Shown: positions 50,479 to 62,769 of the stretch, piece after piece
Layout of the letters: each line of letters opens with the position of its first letter
How positions within the stretch are numbered: the stretch's first letter is position 1
Assembly (NCBI RefSeq): GCF_901933205.1
Contig: NC_044573.1
Location: forward strand, 32,671,493 to 32,735,492
Direction of reading: 5' to 3'
From: Camarhynchus parvulus
Taxonomy: Eukaryota > Chordata > Aves > Passeriformes > Thraupidae
Length of the DNA: 64,000 nt
Made by a program: the position numbers and the translations under genes
The notes under the pieces: model-generated
Seen by the model: only the letters and a program-made list of their open reading frames with translations
Database searches by the model: none
What the model was told of the DNA's origin: nothing

Positions 50479-53400
50479 CATACTGGGGTCCTGGCAGCTT
50501 CCATAACAGAGAAGTCTGACAAGTTCATTTAAAAGTATCATCTATTATAATCCACCACGACAATGATGTCTTTTGCTTTGAAAATTTAAAATAAAATACA
50601 AATTTGAACAATAAAACTTGTCAAAACCAAAATATTTATTTTGGGAAGAAAAATAAATAAATAAAATCAGGGATGAAGGCAGAAGAATCAGTGAAGCCTT
50701 AAAAACGGCAAGAAATTCTCTCTAATAATTTTGTCACTGTTCATACCATGACCTTTGTTGAATGCATTTCATCTCAGCTCAAAATTTGAAACAGGTCTTG
50801 TGCACAGTCAAAATGAACTCAGAGAAGTTTCATAGGTATATTCTTCTTTTAAGCCAAGTTTGTTAATCAACCATGCTAGAGAGTACAGAAAAACAACCTT
50901 TAGATTCCTGACTATCAGGAACAGTTACTTTTCATATCTTGAATTCCCCATGTGATGTAAAGATATTAATACAATACACTATTCACAACATTATGACATG
51001 CTATAATTATCTTCATGGATGCCAGAAACAATTTTGACCATTGTGATACACTGGGTACTATCCAAAAGAAACAAACCCAGTAAAGATTTTAAAATATGTG
51101 GGTGCAAGTGCACTATACTTTGATCACACTGACAAAAATTTAAAGAAAGCCAAGGGCAGCTGGGGTTGGGAAAGGATGATGCCAATTTAAACTTTAAGAT
51201 TGACAGCTCTGTTTAGGTTAAGGAAAGCTGAGTGGATGTTATTCAACAAGGGAAAATCACTGTGGAGGAAGAGATGATGTAGGAGTAATATATTAAAAAT
51301 AAATATGGAACTTGAGGGCATGTTTAATGTAAAGCAAGCCAAATGCTTTGCTAAAAAATGTGGCCTTCGTGGTCTTTTGAAACTATTACCATAATTTTTT
51401 TTCTCCCCTTGAGCTAAGTTCCTAAGCAGACATTAAAATATTTGTAAATGGTGATTAGTAGTCAGAAACACATTTTAGCATGAGAAATAGAAATGTGCCC
51501 TGAGGAGCTCAGCCTTGCTGCCCTGGGACAAGTCTGTCCCCAACACCAAACCTGGGCAAACAGCTTCCCAAGGCCTCGTGCTGCCATGGCTCCAGGGGCA
51601 CAGAGTGACACCAGTGCCCACTCCTGCTTGAGTGAGCCCTGGGAAAGCCCAAGAAAAGTGACAGCAAGTGACAGTGAAGGCTCAGGGTGGCACAGACACA
51701 CAGGTCTGCCACCCTGGTGATAGGGAGTGATAAGCACTGCTCGAGTCTTCAAGAATATTGAAAAATCTGAACTTGTAAACCAGTTGGATGGAAGGAAAAG
51801 CAGCTAAGAAAAGCTTCTCCAGCTAAAGTCACGTCTGGGAGCGAACGCAATTTCCCAGGACATCCAGCTCCAGGGTTTGCACAGGTCTGTTCTCACATGC
51901 TGCTTGTAATAGTAATTCTCACCCAGGGTGCACTGCTTTAAGGAAGAACCAAGACCCTCCAAATTTTACACATCTTCCCCAACAAAAAGCTGACTGCCTC
52001 TTCTGCAGCTGACTTCTGAAGCTGACTGCTTCTGCATCTGCTCCTACTCAGGACAAACAATTAAGTCCATGTGGTTTGACTCTGCAACCTTGCCAGACCT
52101 GCATTTTCATAGCACTTCATGCCCCATTCTTCACTCCTGCACGTTGGACAAGTCCTGCTTCAAGCTGGTCACAGAAACAAGGCCAGGATTTGGCCTCAAG
52201 AATTTCCCATTCCAAAAATTCCATTGATGTAACAGTTGCTGCCTTCATATGACGACAGTAAAATTGCACCCCCAGTGCAATCTGATGCCACGCCCCTGAG
52301 GATCACTTAAAACCACTGGCTTGAACCATGCACATTTTTTTCTCCAGGAAGGAGAAATATAATACTCTCAATGATTTATAAAGAGCTGTTGAAAAGACTT
52401 TACCAACCTCAGGAAAAGCTGGTTTTACTGGGTTTGGAAGGAAGGGGAAAACAACACAAAAACTGTAGGCGCTCTTCTTGGTTTGCTTTTTGAAGCCATT
52501 AATTGATCAAACGGCCAACTCATCGTATAAATATCTGGCATAGATGAGAGAGGCTACAAGATATAAGGATGTGTTTCCAGTGAACAGACTGTGATTCATT
52601 CTTTTCTCATAGGAAATTACTTGACTCACATTTTGCACAGCCATGGTAAACCTGCACAGCTACAGATTTCTAAACTCACCAAGGAAGGTCTCCAGCTTTC
52701 AGGTTTTTATACATATGTGTTATTCTCACCAACAATGTCAATGTCCACTTGGGCAAAAAGGGAGAGTCATTTCTGTTTGTATGATAATTGATATCTCTAG
52801 AAAAACTTTCACTAAAAAGGGTAAGAAGCAACGCTATAGCTCTCCTTCAAAATTCCTAATGTCTTCTACTGCAATCCAAATAGAAATCTGAAATATTTGG
52901 GCTTTGCCAAAAATTCCTTATTAAAACTAACACTCTCCTTTGGGTCCAGAAGAGATCCCATGAGCTGGTTTCTTCCACTTATGCTCAGATAAAAGGATTT
53001 ACTTTTTGGACAATAAATAAAGTTACTTTAATGTTAAATTCTGTTTTAGTTTATATTTCTACAATGCATATGTTATTTCTCTGATAGGACTGTATTTCTG
53101 CTTCCCAAACACATCCTGCCCCCCTCCCCCCGATATATGTGCTATAACTGATCTATTTGGCCAAATCTAAATTTAATATACATTAAAAAAATCTATTGCC
53201 TAAAAGGTTTTATTCACTTCCTAAAAATAGTGCTCCAGTTTTCAAAGGCTTTAAAGGTGTAACTTCAAAGACATTACACATTGACCTAATCAAAAAGCAT
53301 GTTGAACCCAAAATTTGGATCAAGTTTTTGGTGCTCAAAGAAAGCATTTTTAAGCACATTTCTTTGAACTGAAATATATTTAATTCCATTCTGGAGTTAT

Positions 53401-55929
53401 ATCTTAAAAAATAAATTTTCAGAAATAATACTTACAAAACCATGAATTAAGTAGTCTCTAAAAAAGAAATTTGAATGAACTTGCATTCACAAAGTTAGTG
53501 TTCTGGTATGAATCAGAACTTTATTTCTTATCAAAGAATATTATTCACATCATTTTCTTCATCCATAAAAAGTGAACAGGAACTGTTATTCAACTACTGG
53601 TAATGGGTAAAAAAAGGCTTACATAAAACCTAATGACTTTTGGAATCAGTAGTATTAAAAATAAAAAACTGTTTTTAAATTAAATGTAGATCTTGGTGTA
53701 GTCTCTTTATACTCCAACACTTACCATAACAATGTACTTCATTTATTTTCTGAAAACCCTAACATTTCTTGACGTTATGAGGAAAATTCTTAATCATTCC
53801 ATACTCTTGGAATTCTTACTCAAACAATCATTAAGTTTTGCTAGGCCAAGGACTGTAGATTTTGTAGATTCAGAAACCTGGACAGGGAAATTTCTCCTGC
53901 CAATAGATCTTTATATAATACATTGACTTCTCTTACAGATCTAACTTAATCTGGGTAAGTTCTCAGGTGGGTTGCAACAATTATTACTGAATATACAAAT
54001 TCAGTTGATTAGCTTTAAATAATCTGCATCTCTTCCCTACAAAGAAGTTATTTCCCTCATGTTGAAAAGGTGTCAGAATGAAAGCTGGTACATGAGAGTT
54101 GCAGCATGGTTGATCACCTTCCTTTCAGCTTTTCCCAGTATGGCGATGAAAAAGCTCCAGGTTTTATTTTCAAAAATACTCCTTTCTCCAAACATCAAAC
54201 ACTCATTCATGTTACCAGCACAAAAACTACTTAGAAACAGCCACAATAATAGCTGTCATCATACATGTAATTATGCACTACAAGAAACTGATGAAAGTTT
54301 TGTTCCAGAAGCTGGCAAATTTCCATGGATTTATTGAATCTGTGCTTTGGATAAAGGCATTCATCCCAACAAATAATCTCAGAAGCTCAGTGGTCAGCAG
54401 GATTGAATGTCTGGGCTTGTGCTAAAAGGTGACATTTGAAATGCAGCAAATATACCATTATTTTTAGTTTTGGACATTAAAAAATTTCCCAGTGACACAA
54501 AATACAGTAATGCTGAGCTTTTCTAGGCAAAACCTCATCTAAACCAACATAGTGGGGGTTCATACAACTTAGTCTGCAGTTCCATGAATTCAGTGTAAAT
54601 ACTCCTATGGATCAGTCTAATTCAAAGACTTTTTTGGTCTAAAAACTTAGAGACACTGCAGTCACTGCAAGTGACTGACCTTGATGCAAACATCAGCTGA
54701 TTTTCTGGCAGATAATCCCTTTTTGAGCTGCATATGCCTTTCCAAACCACTGATCATTCCATCTCTCATCTGCATGGCTATTTTCTGCTCTCTCTTTTTG
54801 AATTTTAAATACTGGAATAGAAACTATTCTTTTGATAACTTCCTTAATACTTTCCTCTTAAATATCTTTTAATATGTCCATTCTTTTCCTTATTTTGAAC
54901 TCAAATGCCATTCTTTGCCTCTTACTATTTGTTTATTGATATTTCTGCATTCTGCCTAAGCCCTCTCACTGTCACACATACATTTAACACTAATCTGTTA
55001 TTTTCCAGTGAAATATCTGTTCCATCAATTCTCTTTGATTACTCTATTCCATTTATGGTCACAAAATACATTACAGTCTTAAAGGTAAATATAAAATAGA
55101 GAAATGCAGCAACTATGGAGAATTTCAACTCATGACTTCATAATCACAAATACTAGAACCAGCTTTTAGATGTAATTTGCTTTAATTTAGTTTGCCAACA
55201 GGCTACCCAAAACAAAACTCCTAAGTGGATTAAAAAGTACTAGCTAAGCTTTCAATTACATAATTTGGCTTAAATTGCTTCTAAGGGCATAAAATAATGC
55301 CAAACAAATCATACAATTGAAAAATAATCAGCTACTATTCTAAGGAAATTACTGTTTTTGTTTAGCCATGGAAAAACACTCTGAGCTGGAATGCACAGGG
55401 ACACACTGAGTACACATCTTTCTCTCTCATTCACAAATGTCTCTCTTATGGGCTGACATATTTTTATCTTAGACTTCCTCAGCAGAAATGCACATACAAA
55501 GATGATGCCCAGTCAACTGAAACATCAGCAAAGTCCTTGGTCTAATGTGGGCTCCCTGTGACCTTTCCATGATGTGTCAAGCCATCCCACATGCATGCAA
55601 GGTGCAGGCACTGGGGAACAACTGGGACTTGCCAAGCCAATTGCAGACATGCTGTTACTCCTGTCCATGTGCTCAGGAAGTAACAGGGCACGACAGGAGC
55701 AACCAAAATGCTGCCAGGTGTACTGCCAGGGAAATTCCTCCTGAGCACAGAGTCTACCCTGAAAAACACAAATGGTGTATTGAGCAAAAGGCTGCCCCTG
55801 CAGACCCCCATGTCAAAGTCAGTTTGGCTTTGCGTCTGTTTCATGTATTTTATACATGCTCCTTCTGAAGGCTGCTCCAAGGCCTCACCACATTCTTGTT
55901 TGAAAGATTTTTCTAATTAACAGTCTTCA
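50479..55929. other. Single-copy DNA, no gene seen
   Basis: A GC-richer patch at 51490-51730 is open on both strands (75-96 codons). Another GC-richer part at 55545-55868 is open on both strands (107 and 112 codons). None is recognisable. The part 52250-52560 is complex sequence with attaattgatc and ttatcgt-type words. A 92-codon plus-strand frame at 54059-54337 has no known family. Confidence 0.45.
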
Positions 55930-56043
55930 TTTATTCTTTCCCATTATAGCTATTAGTGGTAATGAAGTTACAGAGAGAGAAGTACAATGCCTTTCAAAGC
56001 CTTCATTCGACTTCTCTGAACAACCAAACTCTTTTACTCCTCC

Positions 56044-56324
56044 CTATTCTTCATTATCAATCATTCTCATATCCCACAGTTCCTGCTCCACTTCAATTTC
56101 TTCAATAGCAGGAGTTGAACTACATTTAAAAACCACCTCTGGAAATTCCTGAGCCAATAACTTATAAGAATGCATTTGCCTTTTTTTGTCAGCATGTCAG
56201 TAGTGGCTGGTGGTGGTGGTTGATGGTATGGCTTAGCAGAGCACAGCTGTACACACTGGGCAATCATTTCCAGACTGGTGGAAATCTTTGGGAATGGTGG
56301 CTCACACTCCATAAAAAGTTCTTG
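56044..56324 (-). pseudogene. Possible broken coding remnant, family unknown
   Basis: Read on the minus strand, one frame is open from 56324 down to a run of seven T (A on the minus strand) at 56181-56187. It includes a protein-like part with FPKIS and LEMIAQCVQLCSA. A second frame, shifted by one base, is open from 56196 to a stop at 56044-56046. It contains SYKLLAQEFPEVVFKC and ends ELWDMRMIDNEE. The two read as one acidic C-terminal region broken by a length change in the A-run. An AATAAA on the minus strand lies downstream at 55935-55930, and an in-frame stop lies at 56327-56325 just upstream. A CR1 tail starts shortly beyond. It may be a decayed retrocopy, an old transposase piece, or chance. 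I do not recognise the family. Confidence 0.25.
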
Positions 56325-56369
56325 TTAGCTGTCCCCAGCCACTGCAAAACAGTTCTGATGATTGAGCTT

Positions 56370-56546
56370 TTTTAGACAAGGTGGTCAAATATTGAAACAG
56401 CTTGCCCAGAGGAGTCGCAGATCTTCGTCCCTGGAGGTGGTCGAGATGTGAGTGGGCACAACCCTGACACAGTAACCAGATCTAACCAGAACTGTACGAG
56501 ATGGCCTCTTGGAGATCTCTTCCAACTTAAGTTATTCTAGAGTCTT
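56370..56546 (+). mobile_element. CR1 3' end fragment
   Basis: The blocks are gtggtcaaatattgaaacag, cttgcccagaggagtcgcag, ttcgtccctggaggtggtcg, then gatggcctcttggagatctc and ttccaacttaagttattcta. These follow the CR1 3' end in order (tggaacaggctgcccaggga, tccctggaggt, ggtcccttccaacc, attcta). The copy is moderately diverged and holds no coding part. Confidence 0.85.
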
Positions 56547-59544
56547 TTTATGCTAGTGACTTGACCAGCCAGTTTCTTAAGACTGATCAACAGTTATTAT
56601 AGATAAGGTACTACTCATTTCACCTACTTTGCAAGATTTAAGCCAATGCCACAATTTAATTTTATCCTCATTTTTCCTAACTGCAACAATAAAGATATTG
56701 TTTTCATTTGCTGTAGGCTTTTTGTCCACTTCTTAAGATCTGTTTTGAAAGTAGATCTGGAGACTTTCTTTACCCTTCTTCCCAAGAAAAACAGGAATAA
56801 CTTAGGTTTTTCTCTAGGTTTTGTACCTCTGACCTATGGAGCTCTAGTCTGACCCTACATTCAGCTTTTGAGCTCATTGCTCCAGCTATCAATATGAATG
56901 AGACTCATTAAAGTTGATGCTTTCAAAGTTAGAAGATAAAACAAATTATAGACCTACTTTAGTCCATTCAATCAATATCTTTAAGTAGCATTATAGGGAG
57001 TCTTTTCACAGACATCTTTTTGGCATGCTTAAGTCTAGCCCAACAGAGCACAATCCTCTGCTGGTAGAGGGGCTATTAAGTAAAGAAATGTCATATATCC
57101 TGAAATAATTTGGTTTAACCATCATTCTCCAACATAAAATTAACAGCTAATACAGCATGGCTGTTGTGCCTCTTATTGTGCGGCTGTGAGTCAGAGTCAT
57201 ATTCAAAGAATATAAAAATCACAATTCATTTTGCAGTATTTATGATGCAATGTATGAATACAGGAGTTTGCGGAGCAATGATGAATGATGAGACTAAAAA
57301 CCAGACATCTGCACTGAGCAACACGAATAGTTCAACTCCTGCTTGCTCCTCAAGAAGCACAGAGAATATGCATCTTTAAGGAGCGCCTGCAAATGCTTAA
57401 CTGTATCAGTGTCAGGTGCATGTCTCCCCTCAGCAATCTGCAGGAGGGAGTCTTGAATTATTTCTGCTCAATTAATCACATTTTAGCAAGCTGTAGTCCA
57501 CTAACAGCACAACACCATTAAAACTCACGCACACCTTTCACCTTAACACTTGAGGCCACGGAGCTAACCATTCCTGGAGGCAAAAGAGCCTGGTCTTGCT
57601 ATGGAGTCAGTAAACCCTCTGGTTTCACAGGATGTGGCCAGTTTGGCTACAAAAGCAACTCCCTGCTGACAGGTGGGTATCATACAGAGATACCACCCAT
57701 AAAGATCACTTCAGCTGGTAGTCAGTGCTCTGGGAGTTCGCACCAGCTGCTAGGAGCCTGGTATCTTCTCAACTCTCTCCAAGTACATTTTCAACAATTG
57801 GGAGAGCTGGCTCTCATGTTATGCTTTTTGCTGCAAACCTAAACTATCTGGAGCCCTTCAGTACTTCACTTGACTTCATTCTATTCTGCTAATTTACTTG
57901 CTCTGGCTCGCTCAAGTCCTGAGAGCGCATACTTAATATTTCAAATAGAGCTCTTTGAGATCATGCTGCCAAAATAGATGCACATACTTCTAGCTTGAAG
58001 CAAAAAGGTAGCTAACACTGTAAAATTAAAAATAATAAAAAAAAAAAAAGACAAGGCAGGCAGTGCTTTCTCGCTGACAAACGTGTAAGACAATGTAGCA
58101 GACACACACTTTAGAAATGCAGGTGGGCTTTTACTCCTGGCAGGGTAATGAGAGAGGTAATTCCAGATGTGGGGAAAACAACACCCCTCAAAAAGGGATT
58201 TGCAATGATATAACACAGAGGAAGCCTGGAGCAAACTGGCACCATCTAGAAAGCTGGAAGAGAGCCAAACAAATTATGGCCCAGGCTCTTTGGAGCCCTG
58301 TTCCCCCCTTCAGTGGGAACTGCACAGGAAAAGGATGATTGTGAGAGGGCAGATGACGGGTATAGCCTTTACTGCGCATGGAAAGGAGTGTAAATTACAA
58401 TCCCTTGTGCATACAGAGGCAAAGCAAGGCTCACAATGCCTTATTATCTTAAGCCACATTATGAAAATGACTGTTTACATTGGTTCATTAATGTTTGCAC
58501 AGGGCTGTGAACATGCAAAGTGGTAAGTATCAGCACAGGCATCAGCATGGTATCTCAACTTTGACAAGTTCATGAGTGTTGTAACAAAAGAAAATACACT
58601 TTACTCATAACAATTATTGCCCATGAAACGTGGTGTTTAGCATACTGTCTCTCTACATAATTTCTGACCACACAGAAAATGATATCATTAGTGTGTAATG
58701 TTATACTGAGTAATTTATTCTTCCAAATGACAAAATGTGTGCAATCATTAATAAATTAACAAATTCAACCCCTTAACTCACACATTTGGCATTGCAAGGT
58801 GATGTAAGTTCTGTGTTGTTAAAACACCTTTAAATCAGATTTAGTGCAATGCCTTATGTTGTACCGTCTGGTGAAAGGAAGGTTACTTCTCAGCTTTCTA
58901 TTTTTTTCTTTATCTTTTAATTCTTTTGTAACTCTAGCAGGCCTCAAATCAACATGAGGTTTTGGGATTAAGTGCTGAGATCTATTGCCTGAGTTGAGTA
59001 CCTCAGCATCTCAGAAAGTCGGTTTTGTTAGGATGCCAGCTGGAGCAGTAAACACTATTAACAGAAGAAATATCTGTTCTCTCTGCTGGGTAAAAGAGTG
59101 AAAGCAAGAGGGACTGCAAATGAATCTCTTCCTGCAACCTCTGTGCCCTTGCAGGGCAGGCCCTTTCCTCCAGACAGGCTTTCAGCTGAGCAGTACCTGC
59201 TCATTTGCTGGGTCAAAGCAAATTCTCCAAGGCCTTTCTTGGTGCCCTTTCACGTATATCTCTCCCATCCCCAAAGGTTGTCTGAGGTTGTCTGTGTGTC
59301 TCTGCCTCTCCTGGCTGCAGAGGCAGAACTCAGCATGTGACCTTGTCAGCTCTGCTCCAGCAGCCTCTCCTCCACAAGCTTTGGGAAAGAGCAGCCTGCC
59401 CTGTGCCCCACAGGCATCTGCTTTTGGGGTCACAGGGGCCAGGGCAGGCTTCCCCTCCCCTTAGCTGCAGCCTGTTAGAGAAGCATGTGGCAGGAAGGGA
59501 ACTGTTACACTTCAAGCAGGTTAATAATGAAAAGCCCCTTGAAG
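56547..59544. other. Single-copy DNA with conserved-looking parts
   Basis: No gene was recognised. Parts at 57100-57560 (with caattaatcac at 57469-57479) and 58440-58870 are complex, AT-rich and repeat-free, the look of conserved non-coding DNA. A GC-richer patch at 59098-59500 is open on both strands for 61-114 codons without recognisable content. An A13 run lies near 58030. Confidence 0.45.
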
Positions 59545-60110
59545 ACTGGGGTTGAGGCCAATCTCACTTAATACTAGTATTAATGACTAGAACAAAAATC
59601 TAAAAATGAACAAATAAATTCCCTGAGACCTGCATGTCTTGAGGGAGGATTGGGGCTCACATAGCAGGAGCTGGATTATCTGGAAGGGTAATAGAAATGA
59701 GATGAAACTGAATAGGCGTGTGCAAGGTCAGAAGCTTTGGGACCAATAACAAGACTTTCTACGATAAACTGTGAGCTTGTCCAATGGAGGAACTATGTAG
59801 GGACAAGTACATTTGTAGAATATGGGATGTCTGCAAATCATCAGCCATGAAAAGAGTAAACACACCAGGTGATGTATACTCAGAAGAGTAAAGGAAGATT
59901 AATTTTCTTTGTAAATGCCCCTTTGAGAGCTACTCCTTTGAAATACTATGGACAATGCCAACCATGTGGGAAAGAGTCCTTCCAACCAGAACAGCCCCAG
60001 AAATGGGCTTCAAAACCAGCAAGATAATGTTCTGATGCAGCAGGACTGAACAACCTGGCTTCTTACTCTAGCAAGACCAGGACAGGACAGCATTCCTGTC
60101 TGCTCAGTGT
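59545..60110 (+). mobile_element. Ancient CR1 LINE fragment (reverse-transcriptase 3' part)
   Basis: The sequence follows old CR1 copies like those abundant in turtles. An agtattaatgactagaa block stands for the IND-L motif region (attcattaatgacttgga). A gaaatgagatgaaactgaat block stands for gaaatctgatgaggttcaac, and a tttctacgataaactg block for cttctactacaaactg. A gaacaacctggcttc and ctctagcaagaccagg block near 60047-60080 stands for aagaacttggcttg and cctagcaaaacgaagg. Middle parts are poorly matched, so internal losses are likely. All frames are broken. The high divergence suggests insertion before modern birds radiated. Confidence 0.6.
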
Positions 60111-62018
60111 ACGCAAATTAAACAGTCCAAATGGAACATTAAGCTAAAAGACACACAGGTGTAGATTTTAAAAGATAGATTTTAAAAGAAGATAAGAAAA
60201 GATTAGTCTAGCAGAGAGTTTTAGAAGTGCCTTGTCTTAGGTGGGTTTTGAAAAGTTCATAGAAAAGTGAAGGTCAGAGGATAAATGATGAAACAGGACC
60301 TCATTTATAGTAGAAAAATTACTTCCTATGTGATACATTTTTGCACCAGATTTTTTCCCAAAACTTTCCTCTGGGTTTCTCTGCAGCACACCTACACAAA
60401 AATTGTTACCTTTTTTTTTAGCATTGCTGAATAGCAGCAGCAATATTTTTCCCCTCCATTTCTTGCAAAAGTGCCAAAAGCTTTCTTCGTTTTCACACTA
60501 ATGCTGAAACGCTGCATCTCTCAAACACCTGAAGGCACATCTGACATCTTCTACCTGCTATACCCCACAGAATCCCTTAGCAACAAGTAAAATGTGTAAA
60601 ATGTGAAGTAAAAGGGAATGGGAAGTAAAGTGTCCCCATTCTGCCTTGCTCCAGCTGCCTCCCCTCAGCTGACTGTAATTATTTTTGTCACTTCTAAAAG
60701 ACTATGGTGCATTCCTTCAAACCTGTGCTGTCACACTTCCCCAGCCTACAAGGAGCCACCTGTAAGAAATACATCATCTGCACTGCTTCCTCCACCCAAA
60801 TGCCATTGCAGATCCATCTCTTCCCATTAAACAGGACCACTTGTTGTAGAGCAGCCTTGTCCTTAGCCTAGCGCCACAGTAACTGCCCATGGGTTATCCT
60901 CAGAGAGAAAAAAGCACACAAAATACAAATCAGGCTGCCAGAGAGACTGAACCCTGTGAAAGAAAAAAATCTGCAACAAGGAGGCCTGAAAAAGTTGCAT
61001 AAATAAGGCAGCAGAAGTATTTTGAAGAATGAGTTAAAGGAATCAAAGAAAAAGTGGAATAGAAGAGTTTTCCTGATCTCAAATTCTAAAAGCACCAGAG
61101 ACACACGCAGCTCCTCAGAGCTCTCCCTGTGCCTGAGAGTGTTTCAAGAAGCCAGAAACATCTCATCAATGGTGCTAAAAAAGTGGAAATGTATTCTATG
61201 CTTTCCTTGACTAGACCCACACACTACAGAAACAGCTGCTGGAGAAGGACAGCCAGCAACTCAGAGCTGCAGCTCGGATAGTTAGCAGAAAGAGCAGAGG
61301 AGTAATTAAATTGAATGGGTAGAAAAGGAAGGCCTTCCCTCAGAGGGATGTATCCATGTAATCTCCTGATAGTAAACAGCAAAGACATTTCTTCAGAGAG
61401 CTGTTTGCTGTTGAAAATATTAATTTCATCAAATTAGGTTTGGTAAACATTTAATCAGAAAACAAAAAACAAGAACGTTTTTGTCAATTTGAACAATACT
61501 GAACTTGAAATATTTTTATGCCACTAAACCAGAATATTACAAAATGCTAATTTTTCCAAGTGGAATCACAGAAAATTCAAAACTGATCAGCTCTCCTGGG
61601 GAATGGAAATTCCAATTTCTAGTCAGCTTTCTCGGGTGTCGCTGACATAATTAGGCCTTGGATTGTCCCCATGCTTTAAGTTTGCTTTAAGTGGGCTCAC
61701 AGTATTTTTGCCTTTCACTGAGGGAAAAAAAAAGCATTTATTATGTAAGTAATAGCAGCACTGACCTCTTCTGTTGCACCTTTTCAGGCCGGCTTTATTT
61801 TGTAGGCTGGAGATAAATGATCCCTTCTGAAAAGTTAGATGCCAACTGCTAAGCCATGAATTTAAATAAACAAAACAACATTTACAGACCACAACCCAGA
61901 AGTATGATCAGTTCCTCCTGACACTCTATCTATTAGCTAGACTTTGCTTTTCCAACAGCCTCAGACTCAAGCCCAGTGCTCAAAGCTGCATCTAGTTTGG
62001 GAGTCAAACAAGCAAAAG
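60111..62018. other. Single-copy DNA with conserved-looking parts
   Basis: Two adjoining 14-bp copies, tagattttaaaaga, lie at 60162-60189. The parts 61050-61300 and 61610-62018 are complex and repeat-free. The latter contains an 89-codon minus-strand frame (61623-61892) with no recognisable domain. Confidence 0.45.
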
Positions 62019-62063
62019 TTTGGTTTCTCTGGCTCCTTCTGTTAAAGAGCCAGAGAAATCAAA
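62019..62063. repeat. 17-bp inverted repeat, 11-base loop
   Basis: The arms at 62019-62035 and 62047-62063 pair over 17 bases with one mismatch, which would be a G-U pair in plus-strand RNA (62023 with 62059). The core tttctctggctc / gagccagagaaa is perfect. The loop is cttctgttaaa. A small RNA hairpin or a protein-binding dyad is possible; no known microRNA seed family was recognised. Confidence 0.9.
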
Positions 62064-62711
62064 GGCCTTCTAAAGGTCTTTTTCACCTGCTCTAGGAGAA
62101 CCACTTAAAAATTCCAAAGGCCGTGAAAATTTCAATAGAAATGAGCTCCAAAAAAAGCTCAAGAGAAATAATTTTCTCACTTTCCACGTTAAAATCAGTC
62201 TTTCACGATGACTGCACATTAGAAAACTGCAATTGTTGCCAACATGAAAACTACACTTAGATCACAACATGAATTAATGAGCTTGCTTTTCACTTTTATC
62301 TCCCCCTTCTTCAATGCTTTCCTCCCCCTCCCAAATAAATGAGCCATGTTCCTAATAAAGTGCTTGAAAGGAAGGCTGGGAAATTTAATAATAAAAAGCT
62401 TTCTGAAATTAAGTTTCTGGCACTGCTTTAAAAAAAAAGAAATTGTTATTACTTGGTCCTTTGCTTCTCCCCAAAGCAAATTTCAGTCCTTTGAGGACCG
62501 CAAAAATATAAAGCAGGTAATTTACAAACCTTTCATTTGGCAATTTTCCTGGTCCAAATAATCAAATATAATAGGAATTGCCAACTGAGTATTTAAAGAT
62601 TCTAGCATAGGAAAAGAAACTGCACATTGCAGAAAAAGAAAGTCTCTGTCTATACTATCAAACACTAGACCTTCAATGGGGCATAAATTGTTGAGCATGT
62701 TAATGTTCGTG
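62064..62711. other. Candidate conserved non-coding DNA, no gene seen
   Basis: This is complex AT-rich, repeat-free sequence. A possible but very short exon-like piece ends at cag/gtaatt near 62517; there is no support beyond the splice-like word. A short A9 run lies near 62435. Confidence 0.35.
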
Positions 62712-62769
62712 GGAAGTAGAAGAGAGCATTAAGAAGTTGCTGGAGTTCTTAATGCTCCCTTCTACTTCC
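62712..62769. repeat. 24-bp inverted repeat, 10-base loop
   Basis: The arms at 62712-62735 and 62746-62769 pair over 24 bases with one mismatch (near 62723). The loop, gttgctggag, is 62736-62745. Outside the stem, gttaa upstream and ttaac downstream (62773-62777) could pair after a bulge. The loop plus start of the second arm (62735-62751) recurs, one base different, at 62789-62805, so a local duplication took part in its origin. Confidence 0.93.

Noticed and set aside
55542..55880. 107- and 112-codon frames on opposite strands
   Set aside because: Neither is recognisable; the overlap on both strands fits low stop-codon density rather than genes.
59120..59464. 114-codon plus-strand frame
   Set aside because: Overlaps four other frames in a GC-richer patch; Pro/Ser/Leu-rich composition follows base content.
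62487..62518. Possible micro-exon between ag and gtaatt
   Set aside because: Only splice-like words; no coding support and no partner exons visible.
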